Assembly: GCF_958295425.1 (NCBI RefSeq)
Contig: NC_081142.1
Location: forward strand, 15,191,821-15,255,820
Reading direction: 5' to 3'
Source: Solea solea
Lineage: Eukaryota; Chordata; Actinopteri; Pleuronectiformes; Soleidae
Length of the DNA stretch: 64,000 bases
Within the stretch, counting starts at the first letter, position 1. Each line of letters starts with the position of its first letter. Below the pieces are notes generated by a model. That model had not been told where the DNA came from. It did not search any database and was given only the letters and a program-made list of their open reading frames with translations. A program made the position numbers and the translations under genes. Positions 1 to 11,622 of this stretch are shown piece by piece.

Positions 1-1582
1 GGTTTAGTCCTTCCACACCAAACTCACCTCACACTGTTCACAAGAACAGAATCACATGAATGATTTCCATGACTGTAAACTGCAAAACTATCATACACAA
101 GAGTATGTGTACTTAAAGTAAGCACAAAGGTAGTTCGAGGGGTTGTTGTTGGTTTAGAAGGATATTTCCAAGAAGGAGCCTAGTTACAGGAATCCTACCT
201 TGCCTCCAAGCAACAGTTAGAACTCAGACACTGTTGACAGGCTGCTGAACTCTTTTTGGCTGATCACGCCACCAGACACACACAGAAACAGCCAGGGATT
301 ACTAATTTTGACTCTGCCCCAAACAAGCTCTGGCAAATCACAGTGCAGCAGTGACGGCATCATCAGCGTAGCACTCCAATCCATTCACTTGTCTCACCTC
401 CAGCACACAGGCCGCTGAGCTTTCAAGTACAATGAAGCGGACAGCGTTTAACACTTAATAACAGATCGGGTTTCAGACACCGTGAGACGTGTAACATGAG
501 ACTCACAGTCAGACTTTTTCAACGCTAATGGATGAAGATTAGCCGATATGGCACGATATGGCTCCGTGGAGAGGCACGCGGATGATGCGGTTTTCGCACA
601 CAAATGTCACACAAATGACATCACGCGTGGTCAATGTCAAAGGTGTCAAACTATGTTCCAGCTTGTAAGAGATCAAATGTGTTTCTCCAGTCTATTGTGT
701 CAACTGTCATTATCAGCAGTCATTATTATTGTGGATTTAGTCACGGAGTTTTGCTATTTAGGAAATAATGATTCAACAGAGTGTATAGTGAGTCGAAACT
801 TTAGATGTTGACAAAATAGTCAGACAGTCTTCCATCAGGAAAGAGAATTCACACATTTACAGGTAAAATAATATGCTTGTCACATGTGCAGAGAAATGCA
901 AAGCGACAGATTAATTAGACCGTGATTATGGAGACAAATACAAATGAGAAGCTGCTGAAGAAAAGCAAAACAATTGACTGTGTTTACCACCTTCTCCAAG
1001 TCTTCTATGCCCAGACATGTCCTGTTATGACGTGTGAGAAACTGGAAAACACCTTTGTCCTCATTTGACCTCACAGTTCTATTCAGTGGAATATTGTACA
1101 CTAAAAAATACATCATCATTTCATTTCTTTATTTATTTTTATTGTTTTCTTTTGTTATTTTTTTGAGTGTCCAGAAAAGTGCTTTAGAAATGTGATGTAT
1201 TATTCATATTAATATTATTAAAATGGGAGATATTTTATCAGTTCATAACTATGTTACTCACACACTGGTGGGACGTTAAATGGATGTTGAATTTGTGTGG
1301 GTTTTTTTTTTTTTTAATCAGTGTTGGGCCTTCTGCAGATCACCAGCTCAGAGAAAAACAGACCGACCAAAACAAAACAAAGATTATTTTCCTCCAGTGT
1401 TGAGTTAATTAAGCGACAAGGCCATATCAGAGTTTGTCAAAAACATCCTAACACCTTGACGTGTTTGAGGGGAAGGCAGTGAAACCCCCCTGCACGTCGT
1501 CGAGTGTGCAGATTTGTTCATGGCCAACTATGTTTTGTCTTCCCCTTAGCCTGTGTTCCATATTTGCATTTCGGATGTTGGG
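1..1582. other. gene-free stretch
   Basis: I found no exon pair, conserved domain or RNA gene here. Open frames are short and have no supporting splice context. The stretch is AT-rich with a T-run near 1,300-1,315. It is best read as intergenic or intronic DNA. Confidence 0.5.
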
Positions 1583-1900
1583 GAGCCACGCGGTTGGTGT
1601 AAGGGGTTAGCATTCTTGCCTTTGCAGCAACAAGACCCAGGTTTGTGACCCTTTCTGCCTTTCGGGCCTTTCTGCATGTTCTTTGTGAGTGAGCTTTCTC
1701 AGGGTTCAGTGAATTCCTCCCACAGTCCAAAGACATGCAGATTTGGGGCTTCGGTAAATTGGACACATGACTATAAGTGGATGGCTGTTTGTCTCTATAT
1801 GTGGCCGTGTGATGGACTGGCGATTTGTCTAGGGTGTGACCCCGCCTATCGCTCTATGTCAGCTGAGATTGGCACAGCACCCCTTGCGATCCCTGTCTTT
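1583..1900 (+). repeat. tRNA-derived SINE, family A, copy 1
   Basis: The head resembles a tRNA promoter (GGTTAGCATTCTTGCC, then a GGTTTGTGACC-like B box). The body has the shared features of this family: 'CACAGTCCAAAGACATGCA', 'GATGGACTGGCGA', and 'TCAGCTGAGATTGGCA' near the end. The same body recurs on both strands at about 4,434, 11,299, 15,361, 25,419, 37,958 and 38,956. It is a dispersed Pol III-type retroposon and not a protein gene. The family assignment is by recurrence inside this window. Confidence 0.8.
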
Positions 1901-4340
1901 TACATCCAAGGGTGACTTTGCAATTAGTAACCGACTGAATATCCTCTTCCAAGTATGTAGGCTGGACCTGTAAAAGCCCTTTAGCGACATAGAATGTGAG
2001 ACCCAAGGGAACTTATTCACAGACTACATACAATACATGGTTGATAGAATAGGCTTATGAGCTTTATAATGGCGTTGTATGCACCTGCTTGTGTTGTTGG
2101 GGTGGGGATCTTCTTGCAGCAGCCCACCCACCCACCGCCCCCTTCCAAGTCTTGAGAGAAAACAGTGTAACTGTATAGGGCTCACAGAGCGGAGCACTGC
2201 ATGAAAAAAACACCTCAAGTATATTCTGAAAAACATTATGTTAAAAACATACCAACCAAAAAAACACCAGCTTTGTTTATATCTGCTCCTCCCCTGTTTA
2301 AGGCTCCCACCAAACCCATGTGTTGCTCTGTGCAGCTCATTATCTGTCTGTTATCTCTTTGTCTGTGCACTGAGCGATGCTCTTTGTTTGTGAATCTTGC
2401 TCAGTACAATGGAGGCTCCACAAAGAGCCCAAAAAGTACATGACGTGATAAATCTCGACACGTAGGAATCACCCTTCAATATCTTGAGGCGCCATCACAG
2501 CACACGTCAAGTATCATCAGATACCTCATCAGCTATAAAACAAACAATCAAAAAAAAGCTCTAAAATAAATACCTAGTTTGCAAGACGAGTTTAGTTTCA
2601 GGCATTACGTATTATTTGCATGGAAGAAGTAGGAAAATGTCTTAATCCATTATGCACTTATAAAACTCAGATTGACTAATAATTTGTGGTGTAAATCTAT
2701 GGTTGCCACAACAAGTTTAAATTTAAATCTAAGTAAGTATAAGTAATTAGTAATACTTATATATATATATAATGTATATCTTATATAATACTTCTGACTG
2801 GCAGCAATGACAAATGAGTAGTTTTCCATCCAAGTGAAACTGCTATGCTTTAAAAACACAGTGAACTGGTCTTATACATTATTCCCTGTAGATGTATCGT
2901 ATATACAAGCTGTTTCCCCTTCGCACGTGACGGTGCACGTGGCCGGGCTGTTTGTTTGAGGGAGCTGGCTGCCTTCCAGCAGCGAGAAACTTTCTCCTTC
3001 AATAATGTGACAAAAATGAAAGCAGCACTCAGGAATGTATTTTTCTTGGAAAGAGTACAAGATTAGCACATCGTATAGCTCTCCTTGAGCTGCAGAGCAG
3101 GAAAACAACAGCAGCACTGAGCTGGAGAGAGGAGTGAGTCATGACTTGAATGTATTGCACAATCGGGCCAAAAGGAACAGTATGTCCCAACAATGCAAAA
3201 CAAATCAGATTGAAATAAGTCATGAACAAGTCGTCAGGACGGTGTTAGACTCCAACTCAAGTGACTCCTTTTGCAGTTTTCCCCTCTACAAAGCAGTAGT
3301 CTCAGCAGAGTAAAGTATAAACATATGAGCATGATAAAAAACTTAGCTCAAAGTATTACATCAAATATACAAAGCTCTATCATCCTGTGGGAAGGTTATA
3401 ATATTTGTTTTTTACACACTCTTGACTCCATGTGACATAGGAACAGTGGACTGACAGAGGGTGAGAGTGCAGAGGAGGAGGTGGAGAGAGGTAAGTGCCA
3501 GGACAGAAGAGCAGGGTCTTCAAGAGCTGTCTCCAAATCACTCATTAAATCTGTTTTTAATAAACCAACCAGATAAAACCAGAGGATTAATCAGGCTGAT
3601 ATTCATCTTTTTTTTAATTTAATTTAATTTTTTTTATTGCCTGATTATTAAATCACCAATTATTATTACAAATTGGGCATTTTGTTCTCAGGCACTTGAT
3701 ATTTTTTCTCATCCAAATGTTTTGTTGTTGTTTATAAAACAAACAAACAAAATATGCAAAATATATGAGCCCAATATTTAGAGATTTTTTTCCCCTCACT
3801 ATTTTTAATATTCACAAGGAAAAGGATGACAAATGCATGTCAGTGTGTGAGGTTTGTGATCATCTCATAGATGATATAGTGATGAAAAACAGAATACCTG
3901 GATGAATTGAACTCAAATTTAAAAAGTGGTAATATTAGTCTTATATTGATAGAAGCTGCAGTGACTGTGTTGATTCCTGTTTCAGTCCATCCATCAAATG
4001 CTTAAGAATGACTATCATTCAATTAAGGAAAATATATATACAAATATTTTACATTACCAATAAAATCCATTTGTTTTTTTCCCTTAACTTTGCTCATGGT
4101 GTCACTTAACAACTTTCTCTCATCAGTCTAGTCAGTTTATTGACAACTTGTGACCTTAGACCTCTCTACCACAGTTTTTTTTTTGTAACTGACAGAGCCA
4201 AAGCTCCTGTGTGCTGCCAGTGGCTCAGGATAAGTTGAGCTCCAAATGCTTGAAATGTAAATGTTATTGTGAGTGTGTGAGTTTTTGATTCGGCCTGTCT
4301 AGGACTTGTTGCCGCATCACAAGAGGCTCCTTGTTTGGAG
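1901..4340. other. gene-free stretch
   Basis: No supportable gene. A short TA-rich run lies near 2,757-2,772 and T-rich tracts near 3,609-3,640. A minus-strand open frame at about 2,875-3,105 has a protein-like composition but no matching splice partner, so it is not annotated. Confidence 0.45.
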
Positions 4341-4380
4341 TGATCTGATCTGCTGCAGCTCCCTGGAGCAGATCAGATCA
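4341..4380. repeat. perfect inverted repeat (hairpin)
   Basis: Arms TGATCTGATCTGCT (4,341-4,354) and AGCAGATCAGATCA (4,367-4,380) are exact reverse complements around a 12-base loop. Further GATCA-type direct repeats follow to about 4,400. Function unknown. Confidence 0.85.
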
Positions 4381-4433
4381 CAGATCACAGATCACTGATC
4401 TTTTTGCCTTACAGCAAAAAAGACCTTCTGTAT

Positions 4434-4618
4434 AGAGTTTGCATTTTTTCCTCTGGGTACTCAGGTTTCCTCCCACCGTCCAAAAACATACAGTGGTTAA
4501 TTGGACATTCCAAACTGTCTGTCGGTGTGAATGTGAAAGTGAATGGTTGTTCATCTCTCTGTGTGTTGGCCCTGTAATGACTGATGAGTTCACCTTGTCT
4601 CAGCTGGGATTGGCTCCA
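4434..4618 (+). repeat. SINE family A, copy 2 (5'-truncated)
   Basis: Contains the family A body (TTTCCTCCCACCGTCCAAAA, then 'TTAATTGGACATTC', 'CTCAGCTGGGATTGGC') but lacks the tRNA-like head. It ends in an ATGA simple repeat, as expected for a 5'-truncated retroposon. Confidence 0.7.
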
Positions 4619-4639
4619 ATGAATGAATGAATGTAACTG

Positions 4640-7251
4640 TCACATGTGTTACTTATGTAATGACTCAGATTAATCTACATGCAAGATTATCCTTCCAGCT
4701 ACATATAATTACATTAATTAACAGTGTCATACTTGCACTAATGACATATAAATGCTAAATAAATGAAGTTAGAGTTAAGTCTTACAAAAGTAAGCCCCCT
4801 TTCGTTTTCTTACACCATGTACCCAGATCATCCTGGTCACTTACATAGATCAGTTTTTTTCTCTCCATCAAAAAAATGTATGGATTATGTAACAACATTT
4901 CTATATAATAAACTTTCCCTCTGTGGGTTTTTCACTCATGTTCACTTCTCACAGTTCATCCTCTTCTGGTCGTCCCTCAGGAGGAAGGGCTATCTCGGGC
5001 TCTGACGTCAGGCTTTATGGGTAAGTAAACAAAGACTAATTGAGGGAAGAAGTCCCATATAAACAGAGATGTTGTCACTGTCAGTAAGATGTAGATGAAG
5101 AAATAAACATTGTCTAAGGTCAAGTTCTGAGATTGAAGGAAAAAAAAGGGGGAAACTGTAGATAGAAGAGAATGGTCTCCATAAAGAATAGAGTTATTTC
5201 AAATGCATCAGTTGAGTCATGTTTAAATATTTTAAATTTAACAATCATTTAAAATAAAACAACTGGTTACAGTAAAGTGTATATTTTGGGCATCACATTA
5301 GATTAGAACTCTAGCTCTGATTGACACAAATCTTTCCCCACTAGTCATGTTTTCTATATGTGGTCGTAACGCACACGTCAACAGGTTATTTTTATACACT
5401 GTGCTAATTTGAGGATGTGTTGAGAACTTGATGTGATGTTCTGGTCATGACCACAGTCCTCTCCAACATCACCTCAAGTCTCCCTTTTACTTGTCTCCAA
5501 AAGTTAAATTTTTAGACCTGTAATTTTACTTGTACTGAAGTAAAATGTTATCCAAACAGTGATACTTTTACTCAAGTAGAACATTTCAGTACTCTTTCCA
5601 ACTCTGTCAGTTAGCTAGATACAGTACAGTACCGCATGATTTGTCTTTTGTTTAACTATTACAGTACCTGTAAACGTTGTTTTGCATTTCTTACAAAAAC
5701 AAACCACAGCACACACACACACACACACACACACAGACTATCAGCCTATCCAAGACCTTTTCCACTACCCTCAAAGCTACAGTAAGTAATTTAGGGTGTT
5801 TTGTTGTTGTTGATGATGTTATGATATTATTGTGCCTTTGTTTGGTCTGTGTGAACAGAAACTACTTCCATCAGAAAACAAGCTCTGTCAAGCAAAACTA
5901 TCACACTATCACTCAGTGAGGGAGTGTTTGTGTGTATTCAGTGGCAGCACAGGGGTGGGAGGAGGTGCGAGAAGCATATTTGTAAGTAAGTTTCTGTCAA
6001 CATTTGCATAATATTTAAAAGTTACACACTATCATTTTGACTATAACAAGTGTATGCTTTACACAGGCCTCAACATCACCACTTTCACAAATTAATTTTC
6101 AACCACAGCCTCAGAAATGAGAGCTCCTGGTCCTGACAAGGTCACCAGAAAATATCATACACAGAGCATTCAGAGTATATTGAGTGTGTGTTTGATATCT
6201 AGCCACAAGCAGTCCTGGTATGTGAACCTCCAGGACCGCCTGTGCTTCTCTCATTGGCTCATATAGGATGAGGTGGTGCACAGGGATATTTACATGTGTA
6301 TGTGGAGCTGGCCTGCATCAGCTCCTGTATAAATGTTAGTTTCCTGTGTCCCTGTGAGGTTCTAAGTGTGGGAGGTTCAGAGAGCCGACGTGACATAGAC
6401 TTGATAAAACCGTTTTGGTTTTTTTATTCCCACTGTAACTAAACGTTTCCCAGTCCTCCCTGTCCTGTGACTCAGGTCTGTAAGCAGAAAATCTGCACAG
6501 AGACACTTTGTTCAATTTCCTTTTTGGATAAGTGGACGATCTGTGAATCCAGCTTCTGTTTTCCGGGCCAGTTGCAGGAGGCAACTGAATTTGACACAGT
6601 AAATCAGAGCTTCTTTTATGGGAAACATTTGATTGAAGTCTAAAAGTATTTCCTGACCACCTACTGTTAACAGTATCTGGTTATACATCCAAGGCATAAT
6701 AAAACAGAACATGTGGGAACCAACAGGACTTGATCATCTTCAACCATAAAAAAGTCAAAAAGAGGTAGAATAACTATCAACATTTAACTGAAACTAAGAT
6801 CTCTCTTCAACCGCAACCAAACTGCTTATTTTGTCAAAATCTAATCACAAGTAGAACATCCACAAACAACTCTCTGCAAGTCATCTCCTGTGCTTCCTTC
6901 ACTGGGGACACATTTTCCTCTGACTGATTACAGTGCACTCAGAATGAACAGCACTGTGTACAAACAGAGTGTAAACAACATTTCTCTGAGCCACAGAAAA
7001 AAAACAATAGACTGCAGGAAAATCCAATTCAATTCACTACTGTCTGTCCTGGGAATGTCCACAATTAACCAAGGGAAAATATACTCAGTTTAACCAGAGT
7101 AAACATTCATTTATTATAGATTGAACAGAATCATTTGGAGACAGAATTTAACCTTTGTTAATGAAACTGCTGTGACTTTGTTAATGACCTTTCCTGTCTT
7201 GTGTAAGGACAGGAAACGCATTTATTCTTAAGATATTGTCGACGTAAGCAG
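4640..7251. other. gene-free stretch with simple repeats
   Basis: No supportable gene. It contains an (AC)n tract at about 5,709-5,736. A fragment near 5,515-5,605 with 'ACTTTTACTCAAGTAGAAC' belongs to the same dispersed repeat seen at 26,390, 27,010 and 42,700. Confidence 0.45.
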
Positions 7252-7688
7252 TCACTTTCAAGTAATGACCTCTAAACATGTTCTGTTGGACACAATAGAA
7301 ACCAAATCTGAGAGGGTTTTTATTATGTGCCCTGTCTCAGGTGCTTTCCACCCTCTGAGAGGCTTTCAGGTTATAAACTTGGCTTTAAAGCGCAGTAAGG
7401 TTGACTGGTGTGTGAAATTGAAACACTCTACGGAGGGAGATAATGAAAAAAAAAAGCAGATTTAAATGCCCAGTTAAGCTCTTTTAAGCGTGACAGTAGA
7501 ACACGTCCTGTGTTCATTTTTAATTTGGAAGCTACACACTATTTTTAGTCTTTGGGTGAACAGAGAGAACGTGTGTGTCATGACCTAACTCTGAAGCGTC
7601 CACATGTGAGCTGAGGAGGATGAAGGCTGTGCTCACTGTACATTTAGTCCTCGGCTCTAACCACAGCTTCTCTCAACAAGAGGAAGTG

Positions 7689-7757
<69 letters not shown>

Positions 7758-8709
7758 TGTGCAGACTCAACCAAGTCAGCTCAAATGTAGGTGTTACACA
7801 CTTTTATAATTATGTGTTTACGATCGTAGAGGTTTCCTTTACTCTAAAACATGCAACAACAACAACAACAACAAATAAGCAGCACACTTTACATTACAGT
7901 GCAGTAACAATATGGTAGTAGTGTGGTGGTTGATTTTGTACTAGGGATGATATCATGGTCATCCTATAGTAATCTATAGTAATATTTATAAAGTAATCAC
8001 CAAGGAATAGCTTGATAATAGCAGAACAACATCTGATTCACAAAAATGTTCATGTGAAGGTGTCACACTGATGGTGGCTGACAGTCAATCTCATTAAAAG
8101 CTATTCCCTAGATATTACTTTGGAGATAAAATGATATTACTGTTATATTGTCTCCCCTTTTCCATAATATTACATAAATTACTATTATTATGTTTTCGGT
8201 ATAGTCTCACTTCTCTACTCAACCTCTAATTCCCAGATGTGTTTAGCTTTGGCAAACTGACTGTCCCGCACTTAATGACAGGAGGACAAAATACAGCTAC
8301 TAAACAGAGCGGGTCAGCAAACGTCAGTAAAGTCAGATATTTCCTACAGAATGTGGTGGAGACCAAAAACAGAGGCAAAAGAGACTAAAGGTTGGACTCA
8401 CATGTGCTAATTTTATTTTTCAAGTCTTGTTTACTCTGACTCATGTGTCTCTGCTGCTTTTAAGAACGACAACTGAAACTAAAAGTATTTACTCTTCTGA
8501 GATCTGATGATATGAAGACAAATCTGAGGTCAGTCAGTTCTTTTGAGACAAACATGTTTGTGTAAATATTGAATAAAGTCTAACTGAAACTGTTGACAAC
8601 ACAAACAGACTTCTCATTAATCGTCTCTGAATCTCAATAAAAACCCTTTCTGATTTGGTTTCTATTGTGTCCAACAGAACATGTTTAGAGGTCATCACTT
8701 GTAAGTGAG
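7252..8709. mobile_element. possible 1.46-kb foldback element with ~75-bp inverted ends
   Basis: The left end (about 7,252-7,327) and right end (about 8,632-8,709) are near-perfect reverse complements over about 75 bases. The shared core includes GACCTCTAAACATGTTCTGT and continues through a match to 'CAATAGAAACCAAATC'. The interior carries a long (CA)n tract and no recognisable transposase. It could be a non-autonomous DNA transposon or two opposite copies of one repeat. No target-site duplication was identified. Confidence 0.55.
7690..7755. repeat. (CA)n microsatellite, ~33 units
   Basis: Uninterrupted CA dinucleotides; the longest CA tract in the window. Confidence 0.95.
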
Positions 8710-9064
8710 ATAAGACTTATTTTTAAGCTGATGTGACCGAGGAAAGCATTTGGATTATGTTCACTGCAGTACTTTCACTTCAGTTTGTGTTGCTCTACAT
8801 TACATGTGGTTATGGATGGTGTCAGGAAATAATAATAAAAAAAATGTCTGCAACTACACATTTTCAAAATTTGTGGATAATACTTTTAGCATCTTGATTT
8901 CATTGCAGATTTCTTTTTTTTTGTCACATTGACAAACATTGGACGATGTGCTTGTCTGATAAATACTTAGTATTTTATTACAGTGAGATAACTCCTGTGT
9001 AGCATAAACCATAACCCCAAACCTTACCATAGCCCACTTTTCTCATTTACCCGGGATTTTAAAA

Positions 9065-9440
9065 AGCCTTGGTGCGTTTCCACTGAAATTACCCAGGGGA
9101 AAAACTTTCCCCTCGATCCCAAATATTAGAAAAAGTACGTACTCATGAGCAAAGGGAGTTTTCAGATTAACAGGAACTCTAGAGGGACGGGGCTGTGCAC
9201 TGAAGAACGCTGATTGGTGGAACACATTTTGCAGCTCTTTGAGGCAGTGCCCCTGCAACCCACCTTTAATCAAGACGTTTGAAAGAGGACAAAGAAAGAA
9301 GAACTTTCGACAAGTGGACAGACAACAAGGTCCATGCTCTTTTGAGTGCATTTGGTGAGGAGGAGGTTCATCAGGACTTTGAGTAGACGTCACAAAACGA
9401 CAGAGCGCTGTTTCCTGGAAATGTCGGTGGAAAAGGGCCT
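9065..9440 (+). mobile_element. non-autonomous PIF/Harbinger-like remnant
   Basis: The ends are imperfect inverted repeats: the left has 'TTTCCACTGAAATTACC' and the right 'GGAAATGTCGGTGGAAA'. Inside, + strand 9,299-9,386 reads a short peptide containing KWTDNKVHALLSAFGEEEV and then a stop. This resembles the start of the Myb/SANT-like DNA-binding domain found in the second ORF of PIF/Harbinger transposons. The minus strand is also open for 116 codons, which I take to be a shadow. Family assignment is an inference from this one motif. Confidence 0.5.
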
Positions 9441-10428
9441 CATGGTAACATGCTAAAATGCTTGACCAAAATGATGAATATTAATAAGTATATTATAAGT
9501 GTATGTATTAATATTACCATGTGAGTATGCCATCTTCTTTATGTATCCCCATAAAGTGCAGCCTCAGCTTCAGTGAGCAGTTAACGACGAGTGTTGACTG
9601 TAAGTGTTGTTGTTTCGGAACATGACCTCACTAATTGTCGCTGTCTCTATCGCGCAGGCCTTTAGTCACATGGAGCCTCAGTGTTGAGAGGGTAACAACT
9701 GGCTGTGATGTCAGGATTAGAGCAGTGAGGTGTTTTTGTTCAGCTCATCCCCCTGGAGAGGATACAGTGTCAGAGGATTGTTCTAGCGAGCAGGGTTGTT
9801 TTTGCAGAGCCAGTAAATCACCCTCAGACTGAAGCACAGACTGTCTGTTTTCATTTACAAAAAAAAAAAAAACCTTTTAGTTTCAATGTGTTTTTTGTGC
9901 GGGAAAATAAAAGCACCAGCTGCTTTTTATTCAGAGACGTGCAGGAAAGAACATGAGATGTGTGTAGATACAGTTATGACGATGCATGCCATAACATGAT
10001 ATAATTACTTTCATGATTGCTGTACAGAGGATTTTATATCAGTATATATATATATATATGTATATGCATTAGTATAATAAGTTTGACAGTAGTTATTTTG
10101 CACGTGTTGCAGCGTGAATGTATCTTTCTCTGCTGGCACGTGCGGAGGTGCTGATTCCTAGAAAAACATCGCCTCAGTGTTTTGGCGAGGGGATGTGACT
10201 TTGTGGAATTGTGGCCTGTTTGCCTCCAACAGACAGGGTTACAGAGAGGACAACCTCCCTCTACCGCCACCTTCTTCCCCCCCAAACCCACCCACAAGCT
10301 CTCAGCAAACTGCTACTTCAGAGGAAGTCCTACTGGTCCCATGTCGAAGGGCAACAAAACAGTCCCGCCATCCTCACCGCTCTCTCCTCCCCTGTGTCTC
10401 TGTTTGTTCCTCTGTCCCTCCCTCCTTC

Positions 10429-10461
<33 letters not shown>

Positions 10462-11298
10462 GTGTTTTTCATTGAAAGGTAAAGCAGAAACCTGTCTGGT
10501 GTGTTTTTCTCCTTCTCTTGGCCAAGTGCCTGCCTTTAAAGCCCAGGTGTTGCCGCACAGGGAGTCATCTTTCACAAAAACACGAGGTGGATCGTGAGGT
10601 CACGGGGAGGAGTGGAGGCGAGCGAGGCCAAACAGGGAGGATTTGATGTCTCCGTGAAACTGGTTGGACAGTCTGTCAGTCTCTCAAAACACATTGTTCT
10701 ATACTGACTTTGAACCTCCTGTCAAAGCAGCATGTTGTTATTCACATTTGTCACGTCAATATCTGTCCTACTTCACCCTCTGTAAAAATAAACAAAAACT
10801 AAAAAAACTGAAATAGCATAGAATACACTTAACAACAACATAGAAAAGCATAAACTGTCACACCTCTAATCCTATAAACACAGAAAATAACACAGCATTT
10901 AGTTTGTATCTATCTTGGAGTCCACGCCAAACAATGAAAATGTTACAATGAAACAACAGCTAAAACTGGAAAATAATAAAAACAAATCGATTAAACTCTC
11001 ACAGCTAAAACGAGATGTTTGTTATTTTTGCGTTGACTTGACAATTTGAGTAAATAAATAGTTAAATTATTTTAGCTATAAACATCATCATGGCTTATTT
11101 TTTGTTTTGTTTTGTTGTTGCTTTATCTCAACTACTGCAGCTTTGGTGTAATTCTTATTTTTTTATAAGGAGCAAACAAACTAAATGTTTGAACTATATG
11201 CTTTGCCATCCGTGATGTGTCATAAATCGTTGCCATATCTGTCCAAGACTGCACAGTGAACACTTGCCAGTTGCAACACGTGATTTTTCATGAATGGA
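9441..11298. other. gene-free stretch with homopolymer tracts
   Basis: No supportable gene. It contains an A-run at about 9,859-9,872, a (TA)n tract near 10,043-10,059, and a 30-base C-run at 10,430-10,459. Overlapping proline-rich or glycine-rich open frames around the C-run are artefacts of the homopolymer. Confidence 0.5.
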
Positions 11299-11622
11299 TT
11301 GGCAGCTGTAGTAGTTAGCACTCTTGCCTTTGCAGCATGAAGACTCAGGTTCGCGACGTGGTCAGAACTCTGCATGGAGTTTGCATGTTTCTCCGCATGT
11401 GCATAGGTTTTTTTCCGAGTTCTCTGGTTTCCTCCGCAATATGGGGATTCGGTAAATTGGACACTAAATTGACCATAGGTGTCATGTGTCCCTGTGATGG
11501 ACTGGCGACCTGTCCAGGGTGTACTCCGCCTATCACCCTATGTCAGCTGAGATTGGCACAGCTCCCCCACGACCCTCATCAGGATAAAACAGTAGAAGAT
11601 GGATGGCTGGTTGGATTGATGG
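11299..11622 (+). repeat. SINE family A, copy 3
   Basis: Near full length: a tRNA-like head (GTAGTTAGCACTCTTGCC and a GGTTCGCGAC B-box-like stretch), the shared body, and a GATGGATGG tail. The 125-codon open frame here is the SINE read through, not a gene. Confidence 0.85.

Noticed and set aside
1583..1660. tRNA gene suggested by A/B-box-like sequence
   Set aside because: The tRNA-like part is fused to a shared SINE body and recurs at several sites; no intact tRNA fold was found.
9043..9393. 116-codon minus-strand open frame
   Set aside because: It is antisense to a transposon remnant whose + strand carries the recognisable Myb/SANT-like peptide.
10177..10597. Three overlapping + strand proline-rich frames and a Gly-rich minus frame
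   Set aside because: They are created by the C-run at 10,430-10,459 and have no splice or domain support.
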